Source: Reticulitermes speratus (taxonomy: Eukaryota > Arthropoda > Insecta > Blattodea > Rhinotermitidae). From it: DNA of 64,000 nt. The stretch covers positions 5,485,085 to 5,549,084 of the forward strand of contig JAJKFL010000010.1 in assembly GCA_021186555.1 (NCBI GenBank). Direction: 5' to 3'. The notes beneath the pieces were generated by a model. It ran no database searches, had not been told where the DNA came from, and saw only the letters and a list, made by a program, of their open reading frames with translations. This document shows, in pieces, positions 1 through 11,355 of this stretch (within the stretch, counting starts at the first letter, position 1; each line of letters opens with the position of its first letter). The translations under genes were made by a program, and so were the position numbers.

Positions 1-650
1 TCTATAAAATATCTAAAAATCCCTTTATAGATATTTAGATATTTTATAAAATAATTTATTATTCTTATATAAATAGTGCATTTAGTTGGTGTAAAACAGT
101 ATTTATACAGCCTACGAGTATAAGTTGTTTTTCCTGCAAATTTTCGAACCTCAATTCTATATCGGAAGTTATTTTTATGATTAAATTCCTTCTTTTCTGT
201 TGCTGAATAATAAAATCCGAGATACTGGACATAACAACCCATATTATTTGCGATAGACGGAACGTATAAGCACGCCCTATCTTTTCTCCAGTGTATAACA
301 AAGAAAACTGGCCCTACCTGCAAATACCCATCTACAAGCTCCTTCCCCATGTTACGAAGTCGATTTCTTCATACCTAACGGTCTGTAACCAATGCGATTT
401 CTTGTGCCGTCTGAAAACTATATCCCATGAAAAGAACTCTTCAAGCCTTATTGACTCAGAGTACATCTACCGTAGATTCTTCTATTTCTAACACGGATTT
501 TTTTTTTTAAAATCATAAAGGTAGAATCCTTCAATATTTTGTTATTTCCACGTTGGGATTTAAAGTTTATCTCAAGAGTAAAAGTCACTTCTATGTTGAT
601 AATATCTAACGTCTTCGCTATTCTGTGATATTATGTAGCGTATGTTAGTG
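1..650. other. No supported feature
   Basis: AT-rich sequence with short open frames only. The first 50 bases hold a small imperfect palindrome (tatctaaaaat against its complement), but I recognise no element or coding motif. Confidence 0.4.
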
Positions 651-654
651 TTTG

Positions 655-702
655 GTTACCGACGTTTCGGGACAGTTTATCGTTCCCATCTTCAAGGGCC
701 AA
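655..702 (-). ncRNA. Decayed hammerhead-type ribozyme motif
   Basis: On the minus strand the order is CTTGAAGA (consensus CCTGANGA), a hairpin closed by GGGA/TCCC, then CGAAACGTCGGTAACC. The core C has been displaced, so it is probably inactive. The same subtype (CGAAACGTCGG) recurs near 59.0, 59.7 and 61.2 kb. The sequence after it, including cagaagagcgaag, is also shared with the copy near 59.7 kb, so this is a dispersed element rather than a chance match. Confidence 0.45.
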
Positions 703-1322
703 GTACTTTAAGGACTGTCCTGAAAATTCGGTAAGCAACTACGAACATGTATCGTGTAACATTACAGAAGAGCGAAGCTTTAACTACACTGCAGCGAAAG
801 CCTGAAGTATTTGTGAATTCTGTCTGCCAAATCATATTGACCTTGTTTTCTTCTGTTGTTTATTTCTGGGTCAATGTCTCTTAAATTAAACAAGGATTTT
901 CGGGCGGAACTCAGAAACCTAAATTCATGTTGCATAGATTTATATTATTGTATAATGATGATTCTTATTGTTGTTCTTGTGTGTGTTGAACTTTTCCAAA
1001 TAGATTTAAAGTTTGTGCATCGTCGCCATGTTTGTAAAAGTTAACTTACAAGCGGCATTTTACTGTTAAGGTAGGTTTATGATGTATCTCAATACCTTCT
1101 TCCACGTGTCTAGTTTTTGCCACCAGACTGAAAGCTGAGGAAAATATATATAAGTGTCGCTGGTGTCTCTCCCACCTCAGAATTTCGAATGCCCACCATG
1201 TTTGTTTTTACTAATTTCAAGAAATTGAAAATTACGGCGTTGGGGTGTCCTTCAGTGACATAAAAGTTATACTAAGTTTAGTGAATGTCGGTAAGATTTT
1301 GCAAAATTACGAATCGAGGGCA
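703..1322. other. Flank of decayed ribozyme element; otherwise unassigned
   Basis: The first 120 bases match the flank of the ribozyme-like copy near 59.7 kb. The rest has no recognised motif and only short open frames. Confidence 0.3.
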
Positions 1323-1347
1323 CATACATACATACATATCATACATA
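1323..1347. repeat. (CATA)n microsatellite, left part
   Basis: Tandem CATA units directly left of the mariner element. The tract resumes immediately to its right, so the transposon inserted into a pre-existing CATA repeat at one of its TA dinucleotides. Confidence 0.85.
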
Positions 1348-2679
1348 CGAGGTCTGTCCAAAAAGTATCCGACCTTGGGCCGGGAAAAAAAAGTTCTGTA
1401 TCTGGGTGGTTACAATACCTAATCCCCTTCAAAGTAGGCCCCTTGTGACTCCACACACTTAGCCCAGCGGTCCTTCCATCGCTGGAAGCAATTCTGGAAG
1501 GCTTGTTTTGGAATGGTGTGCAGCTGCGCCATCGCGTTCTGTATGATGTCCTCGCGGCTGTCAAAACGGGAGCCTTTTAGCGGTGTCTTCAATCTCGGGA
1601 ACAGCCAGAAATCACAAGGAGCCATGTCAGGAGAGTAGGGAGCCTGGCGAACCTGCGGAATGCAGTGCTTAGCCAGGAAACCCTGGATCAGGTGTGATGA
1701 ATGAGCTGGGGCATTGTCATGATGCAGCTGCCAGTTGCGTGCGTCCCACAGCTCCGGTCTCTTGCGCCGAACTGCATCACGAAGATGACGGAGGACTTCT
1801 TGGTAGTACTCCTTATTAACAGTTTGGCCTAGTGGTGCGTACTGATGATGCACAACACCCCGATAATCGAAGAAAACAGTCAGTATCACCTTCACATTGC
1901 TCCGAACGTGTCGTGCTTTTTTAGGCCTCGGGGATGTTGGATGCTTCCATTGTGACGACTGGACCTTGGTTTCCGGGTCATATCCGTACACCCACGACTC
2001 GTCACCAGTGATCACAGTCTTCAGGAACTCAGGATTCCTGTTGGCGCACTCCAGCATGTCCTGCGCGACCTCAAGGCGGAGTTGTTGATGCTCCGGCGAA
2101 AGCAGCTTGGGCACAAATTTTGCCGCCACTCTTCGCATGCCCACATCCTCAGTTAAAATCGTGTTTGCGGAACCTCTGCTGATCCCAACCTCATCAGCAA
2201 TTTCCCGGACGGTCAAACGACGGTCCTCCATGATCAATGTCCGCACTTTGTCAATGACATCAGCATTTCGGCTCGTTGACGGTCTCCCGGAACGCTGGTC
2301 ACTGTCCGCCGACATGCGGCCATCTTTAAAGCGGTTGAACCACTCTTTAATTTGAGTGACCCCCATTGCATCATCACCGAAAGCCTGCTGAATTTTGCGG
2401 ATAGTTTCCGCTTGGGTATCCCCAAGTTTCTGACAAAACTTGATGCAGTATCGCTGCTCCAAACATTCTGTCATCTTGAGCGAAACGAGAATGCGACGAA
2501 CACGTGTTACACCACTTCGCTATCTGGCAGCGACAGACGCATCCGGCGGTGTTGCGAGGCAGCAAAAAATCACGCATGCGCATGAAAGTCCCTTCTACCA
2601 CTACGCTCAGTTTCCCCACCCTTTCGCCATTACTTACCGCGGGAAAAAATATAGTCGGATACTTTTTGGACAGCCCTCG
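1348..2679 (-). mobile_element. Complete mariner (Tc1/mariner) transposon
   Basis: A 1332-bp DNA transposon with near-identical terminal inverted repeats. The left end starts cgaggtctgtcc and continues aaaaagtatccgac; the right end is the complement with one or two changes. It is flanked by TA on both sides, the standard Tc1/mariner target duplication. One uninterrupted transposase gene fills most of it in reverse orientation. Intact ends plus an intact gene suggest a young copy that may be autonomous. Its host site is a (CATA)n microsatellite, rich in TA targets. Confidence 0.95.
1419..2474 (-). CDS. Mariner transposase, D34D type, intact
   Basis: Cut-and-paste DNA transposase acting in the nucleus on the terminal repeats of its own element. 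It has 351 residues, close to the usual mariner length of about 345-350, with no stop or frameshift. Residues 1-115 hold two helix-turn-helix regions for terminal-repeat binding (the second around LTVREIADEVGISRGSANTI). The catalytic triad is complete: D158 in TGDESW, D253 in HHDNAPAHS and D288 in SPDMAPCDFW, with 34 residues between the last two, which defines mariner. FVPKLLSPEH near residue 120 sits where mariners carry the WVPHEL linker motif. It ends in GAYFEGD. The start chosen is the first ATG giving the canonical N-terminus. I do not assign a mariner subfamily. SETMAR-type names in annotations reflect the same domain; no SET domain is present. Confidence 0.95.
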   Translation of the reverse strand: MTECLEQRYCIKFCQKLGDTQAETIRKIQQAFGDDAMGVTQIKEWFNRFKDGRMSADSDQRSGRPSTSRNADVIDKVRTLIMEDRRLTVREIADEVGISRGSANTILTEDVGMRRVAAKFVPKLLSPEHQQLRLEVAQDMLECANRNPEFLKTVITGDESWVYGYDPETKVQSSQWKHPTSPRPKKARHVRSNVKVILTVFFDYRGVVHHQYAPLGQTVNKEYYQEVLRHLRDAVRRKRPELWDARNWQLHHDNAPAHSSHLIQGFLAKHCIPQVRQAPYSPDMAPCDFWLFPRLKTPLKGSRFDSREDIIQNAMAQLHTIPKQAFQNCFQRWKDRWAKCVESQGAYFEGD

Positions 2680-2756
2680 TACATACATACAATACATACA
2701 TACATACATACATACATACATACACAGACATACATACATACACAGACATACATTCA
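2680..2756. repeat. (CATA)n microsatellite, right part
   Basis: About 19 CATA-type units, with two CACAGACA interruptions near the right end. It is the right half of the tract split by the mariner insertion. Confidence 0.85.
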
Positions 2757-3485
2757 GACTGCGTGATGATCTCATTACGTCACGTCCTTAATTTTTTTGA
2801 AGATAAACAGACCAACAGTAATCAGGAGGTCAATTTCGGACACGTTTTTCAACAGTCCGATTGGACAGATTAACATTTGTGCGTCGAGAGTGACCAAATA
2901 AAAAAGGGGAAGATGGGGAAGACGTGTATCACGCACGTTTGCGCGTGTATTGGGTAGAATTTGATCTTAGAAATTTGTGGTGTGAAGATATGAACTGGAT
3001 TAAACTGACCGGAAAAGTTTGAATTTGGGAACACGGTGGTGAGATTTTGGATTTTATAAAATGTGGAGAAATTTTTTTTTCTGAGCAATTGAACAAATGC
3101 CATTATTTGAAAAAGTTAGCGAAGTTAGTCGGTGGGCGACATTTGAGTTTTTCTAAGTTGGGGCTGTGACAATTACTGTTCTTTATATAACGCCGTGTTG
3201 TTTGCTGGATATAGAGTTGACCAACGTTTCAGAGTGACTTGGTGTCTCCATTTAAAGGTCATTTATTCTGGCAAGTAAGGCAACACGTTCGTCCGAAATT
3301 CTGGTACCTATCTAGCGAGAAATACGATGTGCTATAGATGACGGCGTCTCGGCTTTTACTCAGCCTAACTCAGTTCTTATGGCTGTATTTCTATTAGACC
3401 GACATTCAGGAATTTTAGTGGATTAAACCGGTTAAAATTTTGGTTCATATCTGAAGTAGGATAATTTAAAATGTTGGACTTCAAG
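2757..3485. other. No supported feature
   Basis: Unassigned sequence with short open frames and no recognisable transposon ends. Confidence 0.35.
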
Positions 3486-3489
3486 TTAA

Positions 3490-3940
3490 GGAAGAATGTA
3501 ATGAATTGCTACGTATGGAGCATGGATTTTGTTAGGTGCTGAAACGTGGACACTTCGGAAAGTACAACAGAAATACGTGGAAAGTTTCGAACTGTGGTGT
3601 TGGAGAAGAATGGAGAAGTTCAGTTAGACAGATCGTGTGAGAAATGAAGTATTACACAGAGTCAAGGATGAGAGGAATATCTTTGATACAATAAATAGGA
3701 GGAAGGCTAACTGGATAGGTCACATCTTGCGTAGAAACTGCGTTCTAAAACACGTTATGAAAGAAAATCTAGAGGGAAGGGGACGACGAGGAAGGAAACG
3801 TAAGCGGCTACTTGGTGAATTTAAGGAAAAGAGAAGATATTGGAAATTGAAAGAGACAACACTAGATCGCACCATGTGGAGAATTCACTATGAAGAGGCT
3901 AGGGACCTGTCGTAAGACAGATTACAGAATAAATGAACCT
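3490..3940 (+). pseudogene. LINE-A reverse transcriptase C-terminus and 3' end
   Basis: 5'-truncated non-LTR retrotransposon. Translation gives the typical C-terminal tail: GAETWTLRKVQQKYVESFE, then WCWRRMEK, a stop, and RVRNEVLHRVKDER, ANWIGHILRRN and YWKLKETTLDRTMWR. The in-frame stop before TDRVRNEV makes it non-functional. It ends with the 3' motif gacctgtcgtaagacagatt followed by acagaat in one copy. The same end is present once near 29.8 kb and is expanded into 39-bp arrays near 18 and 23 kb. The RT core is absent, so I leave the LINE clade open. Confidence 0.8.
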
Positions 3941-4020
3941 AAAACGAAAACTAACATAAGTGATGTATTCTATTGGATGGGATTATTTTATTTCAGAATT
4001 GGCCCTTGCTTTGTTAAAAT

Positions 4021-4137
4021 AGATGAACGTTTTGTGAGCTGTGGCATAGGGCCGTCTTTATGTGGAAACAGCGCAATAGATAAACGTTTTGTGTACTGTG
4101 GCTTAGGGCCGTCTTTATGTCAAAACAGCGCAAGGAG
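4021..4137. repeat. Two-copy tandem duplication (57-58 bp unit)
   Basis: The segment containing aacgttttgtg, ctgtggc, agggccgtctttatg and aaacagcgcaa occurs twice head-to-tail with a few substitutions. A second short duplication built on gaaacaacattagagtt follows at about 4,190-4,280. Confidence 0.7.
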
Positions 4138-4327
4138 CGAAAGTCGTTCAACTGCAATGACGTCACCAGAACCCTTTCAAAGACCTGTGAAACAACATTA
4201 GAGTTCATAGTGAATGTAAACACTTTGCATACTGAAACAACATTAGAGTTTATAATAAATACAAATAATTTACATACTGAAAAACGAAAAAGAAGAATTA
4301 TTGTTACTGTAAGATATCTACTAAGCT

Positions 4328-4475
4328 CAGGGGTGCATAAAATTTCCAAAAATCTAACGACAAACTTAGAAATCTAAATGTCAGAAAGGTGACATAAATG
4401 AAGCTCCGTAGTGAGGATCTATAAATATTAGGCGCCACTGAACAACATTAGTCACCGGGATTTTATGCACCCCTG
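4328..4475. mobile_element. hAT-like MITE (148 bp)
   Basis: Starts caggggtgcataaaattt and ends with the complement of caggggtgcataaaatccc. Inverted ends beginning CAGGGGTG are typical of hAT elements. There is no coding capacity. The 8-bp flanks (actaagct and atcaagcg) match only partly, as expected for an old insertion. Confidence 0.6.
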
Positions 4476-4479
4476 ATCA

Positions 4480-6040
4480 AGCGGTTTGGAACATTTTTAT
4501 AAAGAAATTCCGAGAGACCTAAACATTTTTTCCGTTTAACTCCCGCACTTAGAAATAAAATACACATAAAAACGTGACCTATATAAGACTGAATTTGTAA
4601 GTCAGGTAGTGTGGTAAAAATTTTAAATTTTTGCCTTTATTTCTCTTCTTCTTAATTACCGTTTTTCTTCTTTCCTTCTTTATGTTTTGTTTTTTTTTAA
4701 TTTTACTTTGACGATATTCCAGTAAGCATTTAAAGCAGAGTGGTAACATTATGAACCTTCTGTTTTAACATTCAGTTTGACAGTTACTTTTTGTATTTTT
4801 AAGTACGCTTTTGATCTTTTTTAATGGAGAATATTCCAAGAGTCTATTTTGAGGCAGGGCTCAAATTTTGAATTGTTTATTGTGTTTCATGTTTTGCAAA
4901 ATATTCCACAAAAAATTTTTTTTATCGAAGGCCGAGCTTAATTATTTCACATTTGTGACCGTCAAGATAATTCCAGGAATTGGACTTCACGGTGACATTT
5001 ATGAACAGACACCTCTAAAATATTCAAGAATACTTTTTGTCCTTCAAATTTTTGAGTTTCTTTCTCACGTTAAATACTTCCCACGTGTATTACTGGAAAT
5101 TGTGTATTATCTCTGAGTTTATTATTTTAGGACAAGAAAATAATTACTGACAAGGACAGGCTTCAGTTTTGGCTTTCCACTTTGAAATATATTTCATTCT
5201 CTCCTTACCTATAGGGCTAATTGTGAGGTCCTAGTAGGCTGAAGGAAGTAAGTCCTCGCGTTTTTATCGCTTTATGTTAATAATAACCTACAAATATCGT
5301 TACGCGAAAAAGGGGTATTTCGACCTATTAACTACAACTCTATTTTTCAAGTCATTTTGATGGACTATGTCAGTTGCTCGGTCGGTAAGGAAGCACCAAA
5401 TTATTTCAGTAATTCTCTCTCATTTATTTTGTTGTCCGATTTTAAATTAAACTTTAAACATCTTCTAAGGCGTCTAACTCAGGTCTAATTGGATTCCTTA
5501 ATTACTTACGTCTTCATGCCTTCTCTGTCTCCCAGGCGGATGTAACAATATAGACATTTCACGACACAAACCACATGTAATTGTAACAAGATTAGATACA
5601 ACTACCGGCATAATTGGCATTCCTGGTTTCAGAACCACATTCCGTCGACAGCGCGTGAGCACTGAGCGTCCGATGGGAATTTGCTCTTCCTAAGTGCAAT
5701 GTCGTGACACCGTAGCTTAACGCACTGTGCGTTACGCACGAGATAAAGCGTTTAGAACGTTACTCTAGTCTGAATTTACTTGACGTTTCTGGAACATATG
5801 TTGAAGTACCGCAGCCATCTTTTAAAAATTAAAAGTCTATTGTCGTTTCAGTGTTAGACAAAAGAGGATAACACGGAAACGTAGGCTTTGTAAAGGAAAT
5901 ACTATAAGTAGTAGGAAGACACTCATCTCTGCAGAATGTATGTTAAAACCACTCCGTCCGTCTGTCTGTAAGAATATAATAACTGGGGAGGGTCTGATAT
6001 GCTTTTAATGAAATTTGATAGTGGAGAATTTTAGGGAACG
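4480..6040. other. No supported feature
   Basis: AT-rich sequence. It includes poly-T stretches near 4.6-4.7 kb, but no recognised element, coding domain or RNA gene. Confidence 0.35.
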
Positions 6041-6053
6041 TATTCCGAGCCAT

Positions 6054-6321
6054 GCCGATCCCAGTGGCCGTGAGGTCTAAGGCGTGGGTCTTCGACCGCT
6101 CGCTTACTAGGATCGTGGGTTCGAATCCCGCCTAGGGCATGGATGTATGTCTCTTGTGAGTGTTGTGTGTTGTCAGGTAGAGGTCTCTGCGACGAGCTGG
6201 TCCCTCGTCCAGAAGAGTCCTACCGACTGTGGTGTGTCTAAAGTGTGTGATCGTGAAACCTCGATGAAACGAGAAGGCCCAGGCCCCATATAGGGCTGTC
6301 GAGCCATACGAAAAAAAAATG
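6054..6321 (+). mobile_element. SINE-A (tRNA-derived), full-length copy
   Basis: tRNA-like head with an A-box-like region (tggccgtgaggtctaaggcg) and a clear B box (gggttcgaatccc), which would serve as an internal RNA polymerase III promoter. A body shared by about ten copies in this window follows, including ggtagaggtctctgcgacga. The copy ends gggctgtcgagccat plus an A-run. Flanking direct repeats tccgagccat and tccgaaccat (one mismatch) look like the target duplication. The long non-tRNA body and scattered copies rule out a tRNA gene. Confidence 0.85.
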
Positions 6322-6610
6322 TCCGAACCATTTAAATTTTAATTGAAACTGGACAGTTCTAGCAACGACATACACGAAGGCCCACAGCACGAGCTCTCCT
6401 GTACCTCTTCAGCGCCTCACCGTCACCATTGCTGCTCTGCACTTGTCAAGTTCCTACCATGTTTTTCACACTACCCAGTTAGGGAAGAAATCTTTTTTTA
6501 GCTGACAGCTTACCTGCATCAAGTGCTATGGTTGAGAAGGTGTGGAGGTGTAACCTCCACTGCCTCGTATTCTTTTACAGCGTGAATAGATCTTCCTTTA
6601 CCTTTACTTT

Positions 6611-6921
6611 GGGGCACGTGGTGGCGCAGTTGGTTGAGCACTGCGCTATAAGCCGGAAGGTCGCGGGTTCGATTCCCGATGGTGTCATTGGAATTTTTCA
6701 TTGACATAATCGTTTCGGTCGCACTATGGCCCTGGGGTCGACTCAGCCTCTAACAGAAATGAGTACCAGGAGTATTTTCTGAGGGGTAATGGCGGCCGGT
6801 GATTAGGGCTGACAATCTTACCACCTTCATGTGCCGATTGTGTAGAAATCTGGGAACTTCAACCTCCTGGAACCCTCAGGTCCTGGCTAGGTCTGTAATG
6901 GGGTTGCTTTACCTTTACTTT
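6611..6921 (+). mobile_element. SINE-E (tRNA-derived)
   Basis: The head ggtggcgcagttggttgag and B box gggttcgattccc resemble a tRNA. The body contains tatggccctggggtcgact and ends in ctttacctttac. Related copies lie near 11.1, 16.5 and 51.7 kb. The (CTTTAC)n tail is shared with SINE-D, suggesting both use a related LINE for mobilisation. Confidence 0.85.
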
Positions 6922-7236
6922 ATATCACCTGTACATTTGTTTGAAGTATTATTTTGAGATATTCTGCTCAAATTTTTTTTTGCATTTTTCTTATCTCCCA
7001 TACACACTGCATATCCTACCTATTTCAGCCCCATTTATTTAAGAAATCTTGTGTCCCACGATGGATATAAAGCGCCAATCTAATCATTGCTGTCCAACTC
7101 CTTTTGCTTTCTGATTGACGTGTCTTTACACAGATCTCAGCACTTCTCTCACATGAAACATTAAATTTTTTGTTACTTCAGAGACATCTATCAACAAGAA
7201 CGTGACGTGGGCCCTTCTCTTCTGAAAACATATATA

Positions 7237-7314
7237 CAGGGCATACACAAAAGAATGGTGCGGTTTCAACAGTGAATACTATTGATACCGCACCATTATT
7301 TTGTGTATGCCCTG
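7237..7314. mobile_element. 78-bp palindromic MITE, Tc1/mariner type (copy 1)
   Basis: Exactly 78 bp between TA dinucleotides. The two halves are inverted repeats: cagggcatacacaaaagaat then ggtgcggtttcaa, and the complement. Three other copies here are also exactly 78 bp. The ends match those of the 577-bp element near 45 kb that carries a transposase fragment, so this is an internal-deletion derivative. Confidence 0.9.
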
Positions 7315-7904
7315 TATATATATAACCGTGTGTAAGTTATAACCCTTTGGCAAAGCAATATTGAACCCACAACCGGCAAATTAGTTGTAATTCCGGGTGT
7401 CGATAAAGTTGTCGTGCATTTTACCGACTGCGTGTGCTAAGTGAGAAATATATAACAGCAATTAACAGGGGACGACTTCAGCTTTTGCAAGTCAGAACGC
7501 TCTTAAACAATCGCACTCCAGTTAGGACGTATAGAACGACTTTTATTTGTCAGAGCCGCACTAAAGTTATTTAACGACGAGGCCATTGGAGAAACGAAGA
7601 TAGAAAGGAGACCAGAATACCGTCAGCAGTGAAATATTGGGTTTGTCAGTGGTGGCCAGTGTTTTGCTATAACTTTGAAATAGGTGTGAGTGATAGTACA
7701 CTTTTTAAAAAGTGACACTAGGTATCTAACATCTCATAACATGTGCTATTAACAAGCCCGGTAAGCCATTACCATAATGTGCTTTCGGTAAAATGTCATT
7801 TAAATATAATACAATAGACGATGGGTGTGAAATTTAAATTACCAGTGACATGGCTTGATGTAAGAACAAGCGATATACGATGTTAGAGACATACACACAT
7901 AATA
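7315..7904. other. Spacer between two MITEs, unassigned
   Basis: No recognised element or coding domain. Confidence 0.3.
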
Positions 7905-7906
7905 TA

Positions 7907-7984
7907 CAGAGTATACACAAAAGAATGGTGCGGTTTCAATAGTGAATACTATTGAACCCGCACCATTATTTTGTGTATACCCTG
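7907..7984. mobile_element. 78-bp palindromic MITE (copy 2)
   Basis: Same length, TA flanks and inverted ends as the copy 0.6 kb upstream, with substitutions such as cagagtatacac at the left end and a different central loop. Confidence 0.9.
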
Positions 7985-8740
7985 TATATACGTAAATAGG
8001 CCTGTAATCTTTTGATTAGCTCAAACAACAGCGATGTAATTTACACCAAGTAGTGTTTGACATTTAAATATTAATCCCCTTTGGGTGTTTTATTTTATAT
8101 AACAGTAAATAATTTGTTTTTCTTTATGTAATAATAATTTATGTAATAATTATATTCTTAGAGTAAAATTACAGAATTTCAGCGATGTGACTACTAGCAC
8201 CAAGTTCTCTGCATTGCACGTAATTTGTTGTTAATCGTAAGTTCTCTATTGTTAATGAATATTAATTTTAAATCCTGTATTATTTACCATATATTCATTT
8301 TAGTCTTTAGATGTCACAGTTTTATTTTATAGGTATAAGTTATGAAATTAAGAGCCCACTGTACTCGGGAAATGGAAAATGTGTTTGAGATTGCTATTAC
8401 ATAAATATTCTTAAACATAAGAAATTGAAATAGAAACTCTAACGTTAAGCGCTACTTTACTAAAATTGCTAAAAGTTCTTCCTCAAGGCGAAGGTACAGT
8501 ATTACAGTGTAAATTAAATCCTGGAGCTAATATTTTGCCTTTATTACAGAGGATAAATCTTGCTGTGTACTGTACATTCTGCTTCATGTTAAGACGGTTT
8601 TAGTGCAATTAGTGTATATGCAATCTACTGACTACAGTGAGCGCAGTCTTCAGAAGCTTAGAATTGCTGGCGAAGAAATTTCAATATCGTGGAACCCGAA
8701 TATCCGTTACTATGCGAAATAACTATAAATAATTTGGAAG
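7985..8740. other. No supported feature
   Basis: AT-rich, with no recognised repeat ends and short open frames only. Confidence 0.35.
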
Positions 8741-9482
8741 TACACTATACACCACTATGAGATACGTATACACCACTAAGAGACAACGTATAAACCGTAC
8801 TGAGGTACACGTATACACCACTATGAGATACGTATACACCACACTGAGATACACGTATACACCACACTGAGATACACGTATACACCACTATGAGGTACGT
8901 ATACACCACTATGAGATACGTATAAACCGTACTGAGGTACACGTATACACCACTATGAGATACGTATACACCACACTGAGATACACGTATACACCACTAT
9001 GAGATACGTATAAACCGTACTGAGGTACACGTATACACCACACTGAGATACACGTATACACCACACTGAGATACACGTATACACCACTATGAGATACGTA
9101 TAAACCGTACTGAGGTACACGTATACACCACTATGAGATACGTATACACCACACTGAGATACACGTATACACCACACTGAGATACGTATAAACCGTACTG
9201 AGGTACACGTATACACCACACTGAGATACGTATAAACCGTACTGAGGTACACGTATACACCACTATGAGATACGTATAAACCGTACTGAGGTACACGTAT
9301 ACACCACTGTGAGATACGTATACACTACGCTGAGATACACGTATACAACACAATGAGATACGTATAAACCGTACTGAGGTACACGTATACACCACTATGA
9401 GATACGTATAAACCGTACTGAGGTACACGTATACACCACTGTGAGATACGTATACACTACACTGAGATACACATATACACCA
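8741..9482. repeat. Minisatellite of about 22-bp units
   Basis: Roughly 33 units alternate between two forms, cgtatacaccactatgagat and cgtataaaccgtactgaggt, each with a two-base linker. Open frames on the minus strand rich in Tyr, Val and Ser are products of the repeat, not a gene. Confidence 0.9.
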
Positions 9483-9865
9483 CAGAGCTTAGTCTTTAAT
9501 TCGAATAGTGACAGGCCGGAAAACCGGGCTTCTATTTCTGGTTACAGAAATATTTACCCTTCAGCACTTCGTCGACACTGGCTTGAATATCTCTTATGTA
9601 ATTGGAAGTTATTTATTTAACGTAAAGTTTAAAAAAAAATCTCTTGTGTAATTCATAACAGGGCCCCTTTACTAGGTTTAAGGCGAGTAGGAAGTGAACC
9701 TGATCATTCATCCAATTGTCGAAGTAAATAATGCGTCCAGCTTTACCTCCACTTCCCTCTAGACATTTATTATTGGGTGCTTAGTTAAACACAAGTACAT
9801 AGTTTATCTTTGATGCACATACATACTTACAAACGTGTTTATTACTGACAAACGTAAAGTTACTT

Positions 9866-10088
9866 AACAATAAACCAACAAATGCACTTTATTTCTTAAG
9901 TATATCCAATAACCCTACACATGTTTCGGCTGCAATAGAGCCATCATCAGGGGATCAAGGTGACTTTCACTTCAACATTCACTAAACCATTTGGTATCAC
10001 CACTTATACACCACAATGTATGTCAAATAAAGTGCATTTGTTGCTTTAATTGTTTAGTGATATCAAAATGCACGGTGAACAAAACGTG
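9866..10088 (+). mobile_element. Hammerhead-type palindromic element, short-arm copy
   Basis: The left end (ccaacaaatgcactttattt) and the right aaataaagtgcatttgttg are inverted repeats. The right end continues into a hairpin closing at aaatgcacggtgaa, the 3' signature of this family. The left arm holds a minus-strand hammerhead; the right arm lacks one. Flanks aaacgtaaagttactt and aaacgtgaacttagtt (three mismatches) are probably a decayed target duplication. Confidence 0.65.
9913..9953 (-). ncRNA. Hammerhead ribozyme motif
   Basis: Minus strand: GATCCC, CTGATGA, a U, stem II GGCT/AGCC, then GAAACATGTGTA and GGG. Stem I pairs CCC with GGG. All conserved core bases (CUGANGA and GAAA) are present, and the predicted cleavage site follows the A after the short stem III. 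Confidence 0.75.
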
Positions 10089-10185
10089 AAACGTGAACTT
10101 AGTTGATATACTCTGAAGGAAAATAATGAATAGTGACATCTGTGACGTAATGCATGGCAAAAAATACAAGTGGTTTGGGGGCACT

Positions 10186-10204
10186 GGGGGGGGGGGGGGG
10201 GGGG
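10186..10204. repeat. Poly-G run
   Basis: About 18 consecutive G. Assembly length is unreliable at such a run. Confidence 0.8.
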
Positions 10205-10660
10205 AGAGATCTGAGTCCGTCACTGAGGGGAGTATTACGTTGTAGAAAAATTCCTGGATTGGATGTTAATATTTTAGTATGCAATCAATATTATAACCAA
10301 TTGGCAGTCAGACTGATAGAGTTTTGATCCATGCATTAGCTTCTCTGTGTTAATTGGAGCAGTGAGGGCAAGTGATGATACTTTGATGCATGCTATTGAC
10401 ACCATTGACACTAATGACACCAGTGCCATGGCACAGAAACGTACAGTTTATCTGTCAACAAAAATGTGTGTATGGAGAATGCAGGCAAATTGATTTTTGA
10501 GGATGTTTGACTTTTAGATCCACAAAATCAACATGACATTCCAGGTGTTGGAAAAAAATATAGCGCGGATAGAGGTCATATAGCATGTCAGGTGGTTTCT
10601 AAACGTCCAGACCTACTCTCTAGTTCACACAGCCTCCTGTTCAATGGACAATGTACCTAC
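10205..10660. other. No supported feature
   Basis: Unassigned sequence. It includes several near-repeats of gacaccattgacacta around 10.4 kb. Confidence 0.3.
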
Positions 10661-10765
10661 GCGGGTACAGTGGGAGGTGCATGAATCTCACCACTCATCT
10701 CCATCTAGTGCAAAGGTTCAGGATGAGTGGAGCTTTGCCTCTACTTCCCCCTATATACTTCCCTC
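10661..10765 (+). mobile_element. SINE-D fragment
   Basis: Only the 3' half of SINE-D is recognisable, around caccactcatctccatctag followed by tgcaaaggttcaggatgagtgg. The tRNA head is missing or mutated beyond recognition. Confidence 0.5.
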
Positions 10766-11061
10766 GCTTGGGCAGGGGAAACTTGTACTTACTTTCATAT
10801 GTCCTTTTCTCACTCTATTACCACACTTCTTAAAGTACGTCACTGATAATTTGCACTTTCTGTAGCTTCTCCTTCTAAATTAGTTTTCATGTAACTGTTT
10901 GATTGGTTTGTGTTTTGACTGTGCACGTAAATAACAAATGGTCATAAAATTTTGACATCAATTTGTACGACGTAACAAAGGTGTAAAGCATTTTATTGGC
11001 TTGGCGCTTGGAACGCAACATGTCACACCGACTGAATCATTCTTTTCCGTTTTGCAAGGAC

Positions 11062-11355
11062 GTGGGTCGGTGGCGCAGTTGGTTGAGGCACTGCGCTACA
11101 AGCCGGAAGGTCGCGGGTTCAATTCCCGATGGGGTCATTGGGATTGTTCATTGACATAATCCTTCCGGTCGCACTATGGCCCTGGGGTCGACTCAGCCAC
11201 AAATTAGTACCAGGAATATTTCCTGGGGGGAGGGGGGGTAAAGACGGCCGGTGTGTAGGGCTGACAACCTTACCACCTTCCTGTGCTGATTGTCTACAAA
11301 TTCTGGGAGCCTCAACCTTCTGGACTCTTAAGGGCCTGTCCAGGCTTGTAATGGA
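11062..11355 (+). mobile_element. SINE-E copy
   Basis: tRNA-like head with B box gggttcaattccc, the conserved body tatggccctggggtcgactc, and a 3' end at ggcttgtaatgg. A G-run (gggggg) inside the body differs from other copies. Confidence 0.85.

Noticed and set aside
6054..6130. tRNA-like sequence with a good B box (and similar heads of all SINEs)
   Set aside because: Each is followed by a conserved non-tRNA body and many have target duplications, so they are SINE heads, not tRNA genes.
8745..9428. Open frames rich in Tyr, Val and Ser on the minus strand
   Set aside because: Translation of the 22-bp minisatellite.
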